NCBI RefSeq assembly: GCF_001421745.1
Contig: NZ_LMKW01000001.1
Location: 1,065,453-1,129,452, forward strand
DNA length: 64,000 nt
From: Sphingomonas sp. Leaf230
GTDB lineage: Bacteria; Pseudomonadota; Alphaproteobacteria; Sphingomonadales; Sphingomonadaceae
Direction of reading: 5' to 3'
Shown here: in pieces, positions 52,696 through 62,767 of the stretch
Position numbering within the stretch: the stretch's first letter is position 1
Layout of the letters: every line of letters begins with the position of its first letter
Notes under the pieces: model-generated
What the model was told of the DNA's origin: nothing
Database searches by the model: none
The model's input: only the letters and a program-made list of their open reading frames with translations
Position numbers and translations under genes: made by a program

Positions 52696-53961
52696 ATGCG
52701 GATTGTTGCCTTGGCCCTTATGGCTGGCGCCGTCATGCCGACCGCCGCGTATGCGCAGGCCCCGACTGGCACGGCGATCTCACTCGACCGGCTGGCGCAG
52801 GACGTCGTCGCCAACAATCCCGAGCGGCAATTCTATCAACGCCAGATCGAGACGGCGGGCGTCGAGCGATCGGCCGCCGGGCGCTGGGCCGATCCCGAGA
52901 CGGTCGTTGAATTCGGCCAGCGCCGCGCCGATGATCGCACGACGGGCATGCCGCTCGGCGACGGGCTGACCTATGCCGTTTCGGTCGTCCAGCCGATCGA
53001 GTTCGGCGGCCGCATCGCGCTGCGCCGGGCGATCGCCGAGCGGCAGGTGGAGCTCGCCAAGATGGGTCTCCAGCAGTTCGACGCGACGCTGGCGGCGCGC
53101 GCGCGGACGTTGGGCTACGGGCTGTTCGCGGCCGACGAGAAGGCGGGTGTCGCGCGCGAAGTCGCGACGCGGATGCGGGCGCTCGCGCGCGTGATCGTGT
53201 CGCGCGATCCGGCCGGGCCAGCCCCACGTCTCGAAGCCGCCTCGCTCCAGGCGGGCGCGATCAGTGCGGAGCGGACCGCGGCGATGGCCGATGCCGAGGC
53301 GAATTCGGCGCTGTACGAACTCAACCAATTGCGCGGCGCGCCGTTCGCCGCGCGGCTGCGGATCGTCCGCCCCGACATGTCGCTCCCCGATCTTCCATCG
53401 GGTACGACGCTGGCCGCCAACGCGACCGCGAACAATTTCGAACTGAAGGCGCTGCGCGCACAGTTCGAGCAGCAGGGCCTGCGCGTCGATCTCGCGCGGA
53501 AGGCACGCCTCCCGACCGTCGGGATCGGCCCCTATTACGACCGCGCGCGTTCGGACATCCGCGAGACTAATTATGGCGTCCGCCTGTCGACTACGATCCC
53601 GCTGTGGAACCGACAGGCGGGCGAAGTTGCGGTCGAGCAGGGTCGGCAAGCGCAGGCCAACGCGACGCTGGTCAATGCCGAACGCCGCATCGCGCGCGAC
53701 GTGTTCGATCAGGCCGCACAATATGAGGCGAAGCGTTCCGCGCTCGGCAAATGGGACGGCAACACGCCGCGCAGCTTTGCCGATGCCGCCGAAGAGGCCA
53801 ACCGCAACTTCCAGCTCGGCGCGATTCCGCTGGCGATCTACATGCAGATGCAGCAATCCTATATCGAGGCGACCAACGCGGTGCTCGATACGCGGCGCGA
53901 GGCACTCGAGGCGCTGCTTCAGTTGCGCGCGCTCAACGGCGGCAACGCGCTCGCTCGATGA
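52696..53961 (+). CDS. czcC: CzcC/CusC-type outer-membrane factor
   Basis: The 421-residue protein has a signal peptide ending at AYAQ and the two-part OEP fold (ISLDRLAQDVVANNPERQFYQRQIE, NNFELKALRAQFEQQGLRV, FQLGAIPLAIYMQMQQSYIEA). GGAGAAG lies six bases before the ATG at 52696; the longer frame adds unlikely N-terminal sequence. It is the outer-membrane duct of the metal efflux pump and overlaps czcA by four bases. Confidence 0.88.
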   Translation: MRIVALALMAGAVMPTAAYAQAPTGTAISLDRLAQDVVANNPERQFYQRQIETAGVERSAAGRWADPETVVEFGQRRADDRTTGMPLGDGLTYAVSVVQPIEFGGRIALRRAIAERQVELAKMGLQQFDATLAARARTLGYGLFAADEKAGVAREVATRMRALARVIVSRDPAGPAPRLEAASLQAGAISAERTAAMADAEANSALYELNQLRGAPFAARLRIVRPDMSLPDLPSGTTLAANATANNFELKALRAQFEQQGLRVDLARKARLPTVGIGPYYDRARSDIRETNYGVRLSTTIPLWNRQAGEVAVEQGRQAQANATLVNAERRIARDVFDQAAQYEAKRSALGKWDGNTPRSFADAAEEANRNFQLGAIPLAIYMQMQQSYIEATNAVLDTRREALEALLQLRALNGGNALAR

Positions 53962-56900
53962 TTGCCGGGCTCCTAGATTTCGTCACGCGACGCCGTCTGG
54001 CGATCGCGGTGGTGGCCGCGCTGATCGCGGCGGTCGGCCTGTGGTCGTTCGCCAATCTCCAGATCGACGCGATCCCCGACATCACCGGGGTGCAGGTGCA
54101 GGTCAACACGATGGTCCCAGCCCTCGCGCCCGAGGAGATCGAGCGGCTCGCGACGCTACCGATCGAACGCGCGATGGCGGGCCAGCCGGGGCTCGAGGAG
54201 ACGCGCTCCCTGACCAAGACCGGGCTCAGCCAGGTGACGCTGCTCTACAAGGACGGCACCGACCAGATGCGCGCGCGCCAGCTCGTCACCGAGCGGCTGA
54301 ACGCGGTCCGTGATCAGTTGCCGCCGGGCGCCTCGCCGCAGCTCGCGCCGATCACGACGGGCTTGGGCGAGATCTATTACTACACGCTCGAATGGAAGCG
54401 GCCGCCCGCGGGGATGGACGCGCAGCGCCAGTTGATGGAGCTGTACGAGGCGCAGGAATACACGGTTCGGCCGATGCTGCGCGCGGTCACCGGCGTCGCC
54501 GACGTCAACACCAATGGCGGTCTCGAGCAGCAGTTCGTCGTCGAGCCCGATCCGCGACGGCTGACGATGCACGGCGTGACCGCGGCCGAACTCGCGCAGG
54601 CGGTCGGCAAGAACGTCGAGAATGCGGGCGGCGGCATTATCGCGCGCGGCGCCGAGCGTTTCACCGTGCTTACCAACGGCCGTGTGACGAGCGCGACCGA
54701 TATCGGCGCGATCCCGGTGAAGTTCGCAGGGGGAATTCTGCCGCTCCAGGTCCGCGATCTCGCCGACGTCGTGATCGGATCGGCGCCGCGTCAAGGCGCC
54801 GCGACGCAGAACGGGCGCGAGACCGTGCTCGGCACCGTGATGATGCTGGTCGGGCAGAACAGCCGCGAGGTTGCGCTGCGGGTGCAGGACGCGCTGCCCG
54901 ATATCCAGTCGGCGCTGCCCAAGGGCATGGTCGTCCACCAGCAATATAGTCGCGCCAACCTGGTCGACCGGACGATCTCGACGGTCGAGCACAATCTCGG
55001 CGAAGGCGCGCTGCTCGTCGCGCTCGTGCTGCTGCTGGTGATGGGCAACTGGCGCGCGGCGTTGATCGTGACGATCGTCATCCCGCTCGCCTTCCTCGTC
55101 ACGGTCTCGGGGATGCATGCGATCGGCGTGTCGGGAAACCTGATGAGCCTCGGCGCGCTCGATTTCGGGCTGATCGTCGACGGCGCGATCGTGGTGGTCG
55201 AGAACAGCCTGAGGCTGCTCGCCGAACGCCGTCGCGCCAAGGGTGAAGACCTCACGCCCGACGAACGCCGCGAAACGGTGGCGGACGCCGCACGGATGGT
55301 AGCGCGACCGACGATGTTCGGCATCGCGATCATCGCGCTCGTCTATGTCCCCGTGCTCAGCCTCGGCGGGGTCGAGGGCAAGCTGTTCCAACCGATGGCG
55401 CAGGCGGTCATGCTTGCGATCTTCGCCGGCCTCGTCTGGACCTTCACCGTCGTCCCCGCGCTGTCCGCCTGGCTGCTCCGCGCGCCCGCGAGCGAGCAGG
55501 ACGACACCCGCCACAAGGGCCTGATCGGGCTCGCCGAGCGCGGCTACGCACCGACACTGGAGCGCGCACTCGCGCATCCCAAGCTGCTCGTGATCGGCGC
55601 GCTCGTAATGCTTGCGGTCACGTTCGGGGTCTTCAAGACGCTCGGATCGCAGTTCACGCCGCAGCTCGACGAGGGCTCGATCACCGCAATGGTCTATCGC
55701 CCGGTCGGCATGTCGCTCGAACGCAGCCTCGCAATCGAGCAGGAAACCGAACGCCAGATCCGCCGGCAATTCCCCCAGGTCAGCCACATCTTCTCGCGAA
55801 TCGGTACCAGCGAGGTCGCGACCGATCCGATGCCGCCCAACGAGAACGATCTCTACATCTTCTACGCGCCCGAAAAGGACTGGCCGACCGGCGATGGTAA
55901 GCCCAAGACCAAGGACGAACTCGTCGCGGGGATCGAGAAGATCGGCCGGCAGGTCTACAAGGGGCAGAGCTTCGAATTCGCGCAGCCGATCGAGATGCGC
56001 TTCAACGAGATGCTCGAAGGCGTGCGCGCCGACGTGTCGGTGAAGATCTTCGGCGAGGATTACGATGTCCTCGAACGTGCCGCCAAGCAAGCCAAGGCGA
56101 TCCTCGACAAGCAACCCGGCACCGAGCATGTCGAGTTCGAAACCGCCGGTCGCCCCAAGAGCATCGTCGTCGAACTCGATCACGCCGCGATGCTGCGGCT
56201 CGGGCTGGGCACGGCCGAGGTGAACACCGCGATCACCGATGCGATCGCCGGCGCCGAGGTCGGCTTCATCCCCGAGGGCGAGGCGCGCCACATGATCGTC
56301 GTCCGGATGCCCGAGAGCCTGCGTGCCGATCCCGCCGCGATCCTCGCGCTGCCGTTACGCGTCGGCGAGTATGGCATGGTGCCGCTGTCGCGCGTTGCCC
56401 GGCTGCGCGTGACGCCGAAGGTCGAGCCGATCCTCCACGACGGCGGCAAGCGTCGCGCCGCGCTGATGGTGACGCTCAACACTAGCGATCTTGCGGGCTA
56501 TGTCGCGAAAGCGCGCGCCGCGGTGGACGGTCAGGTCAAGCTCCCGCCGGGCTACCGGATCGAATTCGGCGGCCAGTTCCACCAGCTGGAAGCCGCGCAG
56601 AAGCGCCTGTCGATCGTCGTCCCCGCCGCGCTCGTGCTGATCTTCCTGCTGGTCTACGCCGCGCTCGGCAGCGTGAAGGAGGCGGCGATCGTCTATACCG
56701 GCATCCCGTTCGCGGTGACCGGCGGCGTGCTTGCGCTGTGGCTGCGCGGCATGCCGTTCTCAATTACCGCGGCGATCGGCTTCATCGCGCTGTCGGGGAT
56801 CGCGATGCTCAACGGGCTGGTGCTGGTCGACCACATCAATTCACTCCGCGACGGCCGTGACGGCGACCCGCGCACCGTCGACGACGCGGTCCGCGAAGGC

Positions 56901-57140
56901 GCCCGCGATCGCCTCCGCCCGGTGCTGTCGACCGCGCTGGTCGCGTCGATCGGCTTCGTCCCGATGGCGATCGCGAGCGGTGCTGGCGCCGAGGTACAGC
57001 GCCCGCTGGCGACCGTGGTGATCGGCGGGATCGTCACGTCGACGCTGCTGACGCTGCTGCTGCTGCCGAGCCTGTATCGCTGGCTGGTCCGGGAGCGCGC
57101 GCCCGACATGCTGGCCGAACGCGCAGACCCGGCCTCCTGA
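53958..57140 (+). CDS. czcA: Heavy-metal efflux RND pump (CzcA/CusA family)
   Basis: The 1060-residue inner-membrane pump has twelve membrane segments and two large periplasmic loops. The TM4 motif reads DFGLIVDGAIVVVEN, the DFGxxxD type found in Zn/Co/Cd/Ni exporters (HME-1/2) rather than the Cu/Ag class. The start VTRRRLAIAVVAALIA and GVQVQVNTMVPALAPEEIERL are typical. It overlaps czcC (ATGA). No CzcB-type adaptor gene lies nearby. Confidence 0.93.
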   Translation: MIAGLLDFVTRRRLAIAVVAALIAAVGLWSFANLQIDAIPDITGVQVQVNTMVPALAPEEIERLATLPIERAMAGQPGLEETRSLTKTGLSQVTLLYKDGTDQMRARQLVTERLNAVRDQLPPGASPQLAPITTGLGEIYYYTLEWKRPPAGMDAQRQLMELYEAQEYTVRPMLRAVTGVADVNTNGGLEQQFVVEPDPRRLTMHGVTAAELAQAVGKNVENAGGGIIARGAERFTVLTNGRVTSATDIGAIPVKFAGGILPLQVRDLADVVIGSAPRQGAATQNGRETVLGTVMMLVGQNSREVALRVQDALPDIQSALPKGMVVHQQYSRANLVDRTISTVEHNLGEGALLVALVLLLVMGNWRAALIVTIVIPLAFLVTVSGMHAIGVSGNLMSLGALDFGLIVDGAIVVVENSLRLLAERRRAKGEDLTPDERRETVADAARMVARPTMFGIAIIALVYVPVLSLGGVEGKLFQPMAQAVMLAIFAGLVWTFTVVPALSAWLLRAPASEQDDTRHKGLIGLAERGYAPTLERALAHPKLLVIGALVMLAVTFGVFKTLGSQFTPQLDEGSITAMVYRPVGMSLERSLAIEQETERQIRRQFPQVSHIFSRIGTSEVATDPMPPNENDLYIFYAPEKDWPTGDGKPKTKDELVAGIEKIGRQVYKGQSFEFAQPIEMRFNEMLEGVRADVSVKIFGEDYDVLERAAKQAKAILDKQPGTEHVEFETAGRPKSIVVELDHAAMLRLGLGTAEVNTAITDAIAGAEVGFIPEGEARHMIVVRMPESLRADPAAILALPLRVGEYGMVPLSRVARLRVTPKVEPILHDGGKRRAALMVTLNTSDLAGYVAKARAAVDGQVKLPPGYRIEFGGQFHQLEAAQKRLSIVVPAALVLIFLLVYAALGSVKEAAIVYTGIPFAVTGGVLALWLRGMPFSITAAIGFIALSGIAMLNGLVLVDHINSLRDGRDGDPRTVDDAVREGARDRLRPVLSTALVASIGFVPMAIASGAGAEVQRPLATVVIGGIVTSTLLTLLLLPSLYRWLVRERAPDMLAERADPAS

Positions 57141-57146
57141 TCACCC

Positions 57147-58049
57147 ATGCAGACGGACGTGATCCCCAGCACCACCACACCGCTGTTGGTGACATGGCCG
57201 CGGACGTCTCCGCTAGCCAGCTTCGGCGAGAAAGCAGGCCCGGCGCCAGCGCTGGCCGCGTGGATCCGCGTGCACCTGACCTATTGGTGGCGGCACCGGC
57301 GGCGATTGTCGATCGACCGACCGCGACGGTTCACCGAGTTCGTCCAGCGGCGCAAATTGATCGACCGCGATCCTCGCATCCCGCTGATGATCGACAAGGT
57401 GGGCGTAAAGCCATTCGTCGCCAACGTGCTTGGCGCGGATTGGGTGACCCCCACCCTCTGGTCGGGCGAGATACTGCCTGGCCAGCTCCCCTTTCCCGCC
57501 CCGTTCGTCGTGAAATCGCGTCACGGCTGCAACCAGTGCCGCATCGTCCGGGATACGTCGGACGACTGGAACGCCGTCCGCTCGGCGGCAGCGGCATGGA
57601 TGCGGCGGCCCTACGGCCTTTGGCTCGACGAATGGGGCTATCGTGACGTGCCGCGCGGCGTGCTGATCGAACCCTTCGTCGGCGAGGGACCGGCGCTGCC
57701 GATCGATTACAAGCTTTACGTGTTCCACGGCCGGGTCGAGGCGATCCAGGTCCACGTCGATCGTGAGACATGCCACCGATGGGTGATCTTCGATCGGGAT
57801 TGGCGCGGCATGTCGACCAGTGCCGATCGTCTCGCTGTCCGGCCGCCGATCAGTTTGCCGCTCATGATCGAGGGGGCAGAGGCTTTAGGACGCGGGTTCG
57901 AATTCGTCCGTGTCGACTTCTACGACACAGGCGTCATACCCCGATTTGGCGAAATGACATTTTATCCCGGCTCAGGCCTGGATCCGTTCGACCCGCCTCG
58001 ATTGGACGAATTGCTCGGTAGTCATTGGAACCGAATTAGCGTCGACTAA
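57147..58049 (+). CDS. TupA-like ATP-grasp protein
   Basis: The 300-residue protein matches the TupA-like ATP-grasp family, found in teichuronopeptide and capsular polysaccharide loci: RRLSIDRPRRFTEFVQRRKL, FVVKSRHGCNQCRIVRD, IDYKLYVFHGR and FEFVRVDFYDTG. Such enzymes probably join an amino acid to a sugar acid. It starts six bases after czcA but has no obvious functional link to metal efflux. Confidence 0.78.
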   Translation: MQTDVIPSTTTPLLVTWPRTSPLASFGEKAGPAPALAAWIRVHLTYWWRHRRRLSIDRPRRFTEFVQRRKLIDRDPRIPLMIDKVGVKPFVANVLGADWVTPTLWSGEILPGQLPFPAPFVVKSRHGCNQCRIVRDTSDDWNAVRSAAAAWMRRPYGLWLDEWGYRDVPRGVLIEPFVGEGPALPIDYKLYVFHGRVEAIQVHVDRETCHRWVIFDRDWRGMSTSADRLAVRPPISLPLMIEGAEALGRGFEFVRVDFYDTGVIPRFGEMTFYPGSGLDPFDPPRLDELLGSHWNRISVD

Positions 58050-58074
58050 TATCTGTTAGCCGAGCTAGCTAAGC

Positions 58075-58134
58075 GACCCACAACCGGCCGTTCGCAGCCC
58101 TATTTCAGCCTCCCAACTTCCACCATTCGTTCAT
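58075..58134 (+). repeat. Dispersed 60-bp repeat, copy C
   Basis: It begins with GACCCACAACCGGCCGTTC, carries CCCAACTTC at offset 38-46 as in copy A, and TTCGTTCAT at offset 52-60 as in copy B. It lies between the ATP-grasp and M13 peptidase genes. Confidence 0.65.
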
Positions 58135-58184
58135 TTCGTTGGACGACGGCCTTCGAACGTCAGGATTAGCTTCTTGGCCGCTTC

Positions 58185-58215
58185 AAAAGGGCGCGTAGGT
58201 TTGCTGCGCGCCCTT
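58185..58215 (-). terminator. Intrinsic terminator after the M13 peptidase gene
   Basis: On the minus strand a perfect nine-base stem AAGGGCGCG/CGCGCCCTT with an 11-base loop runs into TTTT six bases past the M13 stop. This is a standard Rho-independent terminator. Confidence 0.75.
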
Positions 58216-58220
58216 CAGGT

Positions 58221-60290
58221 TCACCAGATATGGACCCGGTCGCCGGGGGCAAGATACAGCGCATCGCCGGGCTTCACGCCGAACGCCGTGTACCAGGCGT
58301 CGACGTTCCGGACGATGCCGTTGACCCGGTAGAATGGCGGCGAGTGCGGATCGGTAAGCAGGCGCGCACGGGCCGCACCCTCGCGCAACTTCGCCTGCCA
58401 GGCCTGTGCATAGGCGAGGAAGAACCGCTGGTCGCCGGTCAACCCGCCGATCACCGGTGCCTTGCCGTGCACCGCCTGGTATTTCTGATAGGCGGAATAG
58501 GCCGTCTCGACGCCGCCAAGGTCGCCGATATTCTCGCCGAGCGTGAGCGCCCCCTTCACGTGCACACCAGGGATCGGCTCATACGCGTCATACTGCTTCG
58601 ACAGCGCAGCCGTACGCTGCGTGAAGGCGGCACGCGCTTCGGGGGTCCACCAATTCTCGAACTTGCCCGACGCGCTGAACTGGCTGCCCTGGTCGTCAAA
58701 GCCGTGACCCATTTCGTGGCCGATGATCGCGCCGATCGCGCCGTAGTTGACCGCCGCGTCCGCCTTCGGATCGAAATAGGGCGGCTGCAGGATCGCGGCG
58801 GGGAAGGTGATCTGGTTGTTGAGCGGATCGTAATAGGCGTTCACGGTCTGCGGCGTCATCCCCCACAAGGTACGATCGACCGGTTTGCCAAGCCGCGAGA
58901 GGTCTAGCTGATGCTGGAACTCGCCCGACCGCATCCCGTTGCCGAGCGGATCGCCGCGCACGACCTGAAGCGAGGCATAGTCGATATACTTGACCGGATG
59001 ACCGATCCGCGGATCGAACGCGGCGAGCTTGGCGAGCGCCTGCGTCTTGGTCGCCTGGTCCATCCAGCCGTTCGCGCCGATCCGCTCCTTGTAGGCGGCG
59101 CGCAGGTTGGCGATCAGCTCGCCCATCTTCGCTTCGCTCTCGGGTGGGTAATGGCGCTTCACATAGACCTCGCCGACGGCCTCGCCCATCGTGCCGTTGA
59201 CCAGCGCGATGCCGCGTTTCCAGCGTGCACGCTGCTGCGGTTGATCCGCGAGCGTCTTGCCGTAGAAATCAAACGTCGCCTGGTCGAACGCCTTGGGCAG
59301 CATGCTCGCGCTGGCGGATGCGAGTCGGAATTTCATCCAGTCCTGCCACGTCGATACCGGCGTCGCCGCGAAGATCTTGCCGAGCTCGGTGAGCGCGGTC
59401 GAATTGGTCATGTAGACGATCGGAAAATTGCCGTATCCCGCGGTCGACAGCAGCAACGGCCAATCGAACTCGGGCGCCAGCGCCTTGCGGCCAGCAGCAT
59501 CCATCGGCTTCAGCATCGCCTTGAGGTCACGCGACTGGACCGGCGACCACTGGACCTTGGCCATCGCGGTTTCCAGCGCGACGATCCGGTCGGCCTTAGC
59601 CGACGCGTCGGCGATACCCGACAGCGTCAGCATCTTCTCGACATAGGCGCGGTACGCGGTGCGGAAGGCGTCGTACTTGGGACCCTGTTCGAGGTAATAG
59701 TCACGCCCGCCCATGCCTAGCGAGCCCTGCCCCGCGGCAACCGCGTAACGCTTGGGATCAGCTGGATCTGGAAGCTGGCCGACCTCGACCGGTGCGGCGT
59801 AGCCGACCGTCGAGAACAGGCTCTGGAGCTTCTGCTTATCGTTCGCGGCGTCGATCTTGGCAAAATACGGTTTAAGCGGCGTGGCACCGGCTCGCTCGAT
59901 CGCGGCCTCGTCCATGAAGCTGGCGTAGAGATCGCCGAACTGCCTCGCGCCGGGACCAACCGCAGCCGGATCGCGCGCGGCATCGTCGAGAATTGTACGA
60001 ACCTGCTGCTCGGCCTGGTCGGCCAGGATCACGCTACCGCCGGCGGACGTGCGATCCGCGGCGATCTCGGTACGCTTGTTCCAGCTGCCGTTCGCATAGG
60101 TCCAGAAATCGTCGCCGGGCTTCACGGCCTTGTCAGCGGCGGTCAAGTCGATCCCGAACGTGCCGTAGCGGGTGCCGGTCGGCGCCGTGGACCTGGTGGT
60201 GGTCGGTGGCGCGGTCTGGGCCAGTGCCGACGCGGACAGCGCTAGCGTGGCAGCGCCCAAAGACAGGCGGGAGAAATGGTTGAACGGCAT
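58221..60290 (-). CDS. M13 family metallopeptidase
   Basis: The 689-residue exported zinc peptidase has a signal peptide ending at ASALAQ, the zinc motif H525-EMG-H529 in IGHEMGHGFDDQG, the third ligand in ENIGDLGG, and NAYYDPLNNQITFPA. It is the bacterial PepO/neprilysin type of normal length. AAAGGAG lies six bases before the ATG at 60290; an earlier frame start at 60335 is less likely. It probably degrades peptides in the periplasm. Confidence 0.93.
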   Translation of the reverse strand: MPFNHFSRLSLGAATLALSASALAQTAPPTTTRSTAPTGTRYGTFGIDLTAADKAVKPGDDFWTYANGSWNKRTEIAADRTSAGGSVILADQAEQQVRTILDDAARDPAAVGPGARQFGDLYASFMDEAAIERAGATPLKPYFAKIDAANDKQKLQSLFSTVGYAAPVEVGQLPDPADPKRYAVAAGQGSLGMGGRDYYLEQGPKYDAFRTAYRAYVEKMLTLSGIADASAKADRIVALETAMAKVQWSPVQSRDLKAMLKPMDAAGRKALAPEFDWPLLLSTAGYGNFPIVYMTNSTALTELGKIFAATPVSTWQDWMKFRLASASASMLPKAFDQATFDFYGKTLADQPQQRARWKRGIALVNGTMGEAVGEVYVKRHYPPESEAKMGELIANLRAAYKERIGANGWMDQATKTQALAKLAAFDPRIGHPVKYIDYASLQVVRGDPLGNGMRSGEFQHQLDLSRLGKPVDRTLWGMTPQTVNAYYDPLNNQITFPAAILQPPYFDPKADAAVNYGAIGAIIGHEMGHGFDDQGSQFSASGKFENWWTPEARAAFTQRTAALSKQYDAYEPIPGVHVKGALTLGENIGDLGGVETAYSAYQKYQAVHGKAPVIGGLTGDQRFFLAYAQAWQAKLREGAARARLLTDPHSPPFYRVNGIVRNVDAWYTAFGVKPGDALYLAPGDRVHIW

Positions 60291-60335
60291 CGCAACTCCT
60301 TTGGTATGGAAGGTTTTACAGAACGTGGAGGTCAT

Positions 60336-61835
60336 TTAAGCAGGGTCCCGTCGCATCAGCCGAGCAAGCGCGGCGAGATTTGGCTTCTGTCCCGCATTCA
60401 ACAGGCTGGCGCGAAACACGCGCGCAAGCAGGACGAACTCTATCGCGATGAAAAGCGCGAGCGTCAGCGCGCTACCGACGATCTCCCACACCGACACGCC
60501 GCCGCCGAGCCGCGCCAGCATCGTGAACGGCGTGTAGAGCGGGATCCAGGTCAGCACCTTGAGTGCGGTGGCGCCAGTGTTCGACAGGATCCCCTGCGCG
60601 ACGATCGTGAACGGCATCGCGATGACCATGAGCACCGGCGTCAGATAGCTCTGTGCATCCCGCATCGAATCGCTCATCGCGCCGATCGCGAGCAGGATCA
60701 TCGAGACCATGAGATAGCCTGCCAGGAAGAAATAGAGCATCACCAGGATGATCCACGGCGAGGCGAGGGGAGCTAGCGCCATTCGCAGGAACGTGCCGAC
60801 CGCGCCCTGCGTGACGAATGCAGCCCCTGCCGCGCACAGCGCCCAGACCAGGACCATCGTCAACCCCACCGCGACCGTCCCCGCAAGCTTGCCGTACAGG
60901 AGTTCGTCCGGGCTGATGCAGGCCAGCACCGTCTCGATCAACTTGTTCGAACGCTCCTCGACCAGCCCCTGGAGGATCCAGTTGCCAGACAGCAGCAGCG
61001 ACATCAGCAGAATGTAGGCGCTGAGCAACGGCACGATCGAGCGCACCAGCATCCGTTCGCGGCCGCCACCCGGTGCCGGCGTCGAGATGGCGATCGCCGG
61101 TACCAGTGTGGTCGCAGCGCCGGCTTGGTCGGGGGAGAGCCCGGTCGATCGGAGATAGGCGGCGCGCAACCGCAACGTCAGCACCGACTGCAACGGCTGG
61201 ACGAAGTTCGCGGCCGGCTGTTCGCTCGACCAGAGGCGCGCGGCGGTGGTGCTCGTCCCGAACCCGCGCGGGATGTACACTACGTAGTCGAGCGGCTTGG
61301 CCTTCTTGTCACCGAACTCGCCGGGCTGGATCAGCGGCTTGAGCAGCCGGTCGAGCGCTGCGGGATCGGCCTTGGCGATCGCCGGCGGGGTCGGGACGAT
61401 CGTGAAGTCGGGCTCCGGCGGATCGAAGGCAGGCGTTTCAGGGGTCGCCGCACGCTTCATCGTCGCCAGCGCGGCCGGCATGCCACCCGCCTTCACGAAC
61501 GCCGTGACCTCCGCATCGTCGTAAAGCCGGTCGTGCTGCGCCCAGAGCGCCGCGGGATCCGCCGGGTCGAGATCGTAGCGTTGCGCATAGCGTGAGAGCG
61601 CGGTGAGGATGCGGCGCTGCCGATCGCTGTCGAGCCGCGCGCGGATCGCGATCGCCTCGCGGCCTTCGGGATCGATCAGCATCACGCGTTGAACCTTGTC
61701 GGAACCCATCAGCTTGGTGGCTATCGGTCCGATTGCGAGCGCGATGGGCAGGATAAGCAGCGTCAGCCAGAAGCTGCGCATACCGGTGATCTGCCGGAAC
61801 TCGCGCATCGCGACGAGCAGGATGTTGTGGATCAT
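60336..61835 (-). CDS. NatB-type ABC transporter permease
   Basis: The 499-residue protein has one N-terminal membrane segment (FWLTLLILPIALAIGPIATKL), a large extracytoplasmic domain of about 230 residues, and five to six C-terminal membrane segments, as in ABC-2 proteins of the NatB/YhaP type. It overlaps the ATPase gene by four bases. NatAB exports sodium in Bacillus; the substrate here is not known. Confidence 0.88.
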   Translation of the reverse strand: MIHNILLVAMREFRQITGMRSFWLTLLILPIALAIGPIATKLMGSDKVQRVMLIDPEGREAIAIRARLDSDRQRRILTALSRYAQRYDLDPADPAALWAQHDRLYDDAEVTAFVKAGGMPAALATMKRAATPETPAFDPPEPDFTIVPTPPAIAKADPAALDRLLKPLIQPGEFGDKKAKPLDYVVYIPRGFGTSTTAARLWSSEQPAANFVQPLQSVLTLRLRAAYLRSTGLSPDQAGAATTLVPAIAISTPAPGGGRERMLVRSIVPLLSAYILLMSLLLSGNWILQGLVEERSNKLIETVLACISPDELLYGKLAGTVAVGLTMVLVWALCAAGAAFVTQGAVGTFLRMALAPLASPWIILVMLYFFLAGYLMVSMILLAIGAMSDSMRDAQSYLTPVLMVIAMPFTIVAQGILSNTGATALKVLTWIPLYTPFTMLARLGGGVSVWEIVGSALTLALFIAIEFVLLARVFRASLLNAGQKPNLAALARLMRRDPA

Positions 61836-62764
61836 GACGGCTGCCCCTGCGTATCGGCTGAATTGGTACCGACGAGGTGGAGGAAAACCTCGTGCAGGCT
61901 AACGCGGTGCTGGTCGAACCGGCGCAGCGTGATGCCCTGTTCGGTCAGGCATTGCAGGACGTCGGCCGGATCGATGCCTTCGCCGAGCGTCACGTTGTAC
62001 GTCCGCCAACCGTCCGGATCCGTTGCAACCTCCTCCGCGCGATCCACGCCGGGGCACCGCATCGGCGTATCGCGCGAGACGATCCCGAGCCGTGCCGGCA
62101 ACCGCCCGCGCGCTTCGGGCTGCGTCCCCTCGAACACCTTGCGCCCCTGCGACAGCAGCAGCAGCCGATCGCACAGCCGCTCGGCATGCTGCATGACGTG
62201 CGTCGAGAAGATCACCGTCGCGCCACCCCGCGCGGCCCCCAGTATCTCGTCCTCGAGCAACCCTTGGTTGACCGGGTCCAGCCCCGAGAACGGCTCGTCG
62301 AGTAGCAGCAGTTTCGGGCTGTTTACCAGGGTGGCGGCAAGCTGGACCTTCTGCGCCATGCCCTTCGACAATTTGTCGATCTGCATCTTGGCCGAGCCCG
62401 CCAGTCCGAACCGCTCGAGCAGGTCGTGCCCCTTGGCGCGCGCCGCGGCGGTCGTCATGCCCTTCAACCGGCCGAAATAGGTGACGGTGTCGATCGCCGA
62501 CATCCCGCGGTAGAGCCCGCGCTCCTCGGGCATGAAGCCGAGATCAGCCGCATTCTCGCGCCCCGGCGGACAGCCCAGCACCGCGATCCGCCCCGATGTC
62601 GGCCGCAGGATGTCGAGCACCATCCGCAGCGACGTGGTCTTGCCCGCACCGTTGCCGCCCAGGAATCCGAAGATCTCGCCCGGCTTCACTGTAAAGCTCA
62701 GTGCGTCGACCGCCGTCCGCTCCCCGAACCGCTTCGTTACGTCGTCGAGAACCAGTGCGTCCAT
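61832..62764 (-). CDS. NatA-type ABC transporter ATPase
   Basis: The 310-residue ATPase has Walker A GGNGAGKTTSLRM, the Q loop GFMPEERGLY, the signature KLSKGMAQKVQ and Walker B LLLLDEPFSGLD, followed by a C-terminal domain typical of ABC-2 drug or sodium systems. It forms one operon with the permease. Confidence 0.92.
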   Translation of the reverse strand: MDALVLDDVTKRFGERTAVDALSFTVKPGEIFGFLGGNGAGKTTSLRMVLDILRPTSGRIAVLGCPPGRENAADLGFMPEERGLYRGMSAIDTVTYFGRLKGMTTAAARAKGHDLLERFGLAGSAKMQIDKLSKGMAQKVQLAATLVNSPKLLLLDEPFSGLDPVNQGLLEDEILGAARGGATVIFSTHVMQHAERLCDRLLLLSQGRKVFEGTQPEARGRLPARLGIVSRDTPMRCPGVDRAEEVATDPDGWRTYNVTLGEGIDPADVLQCLTEQGITLRRFDQHRVSLHEVFLHLVGTNSADTQGQPS

Positions 62765-62767
62765 TCG

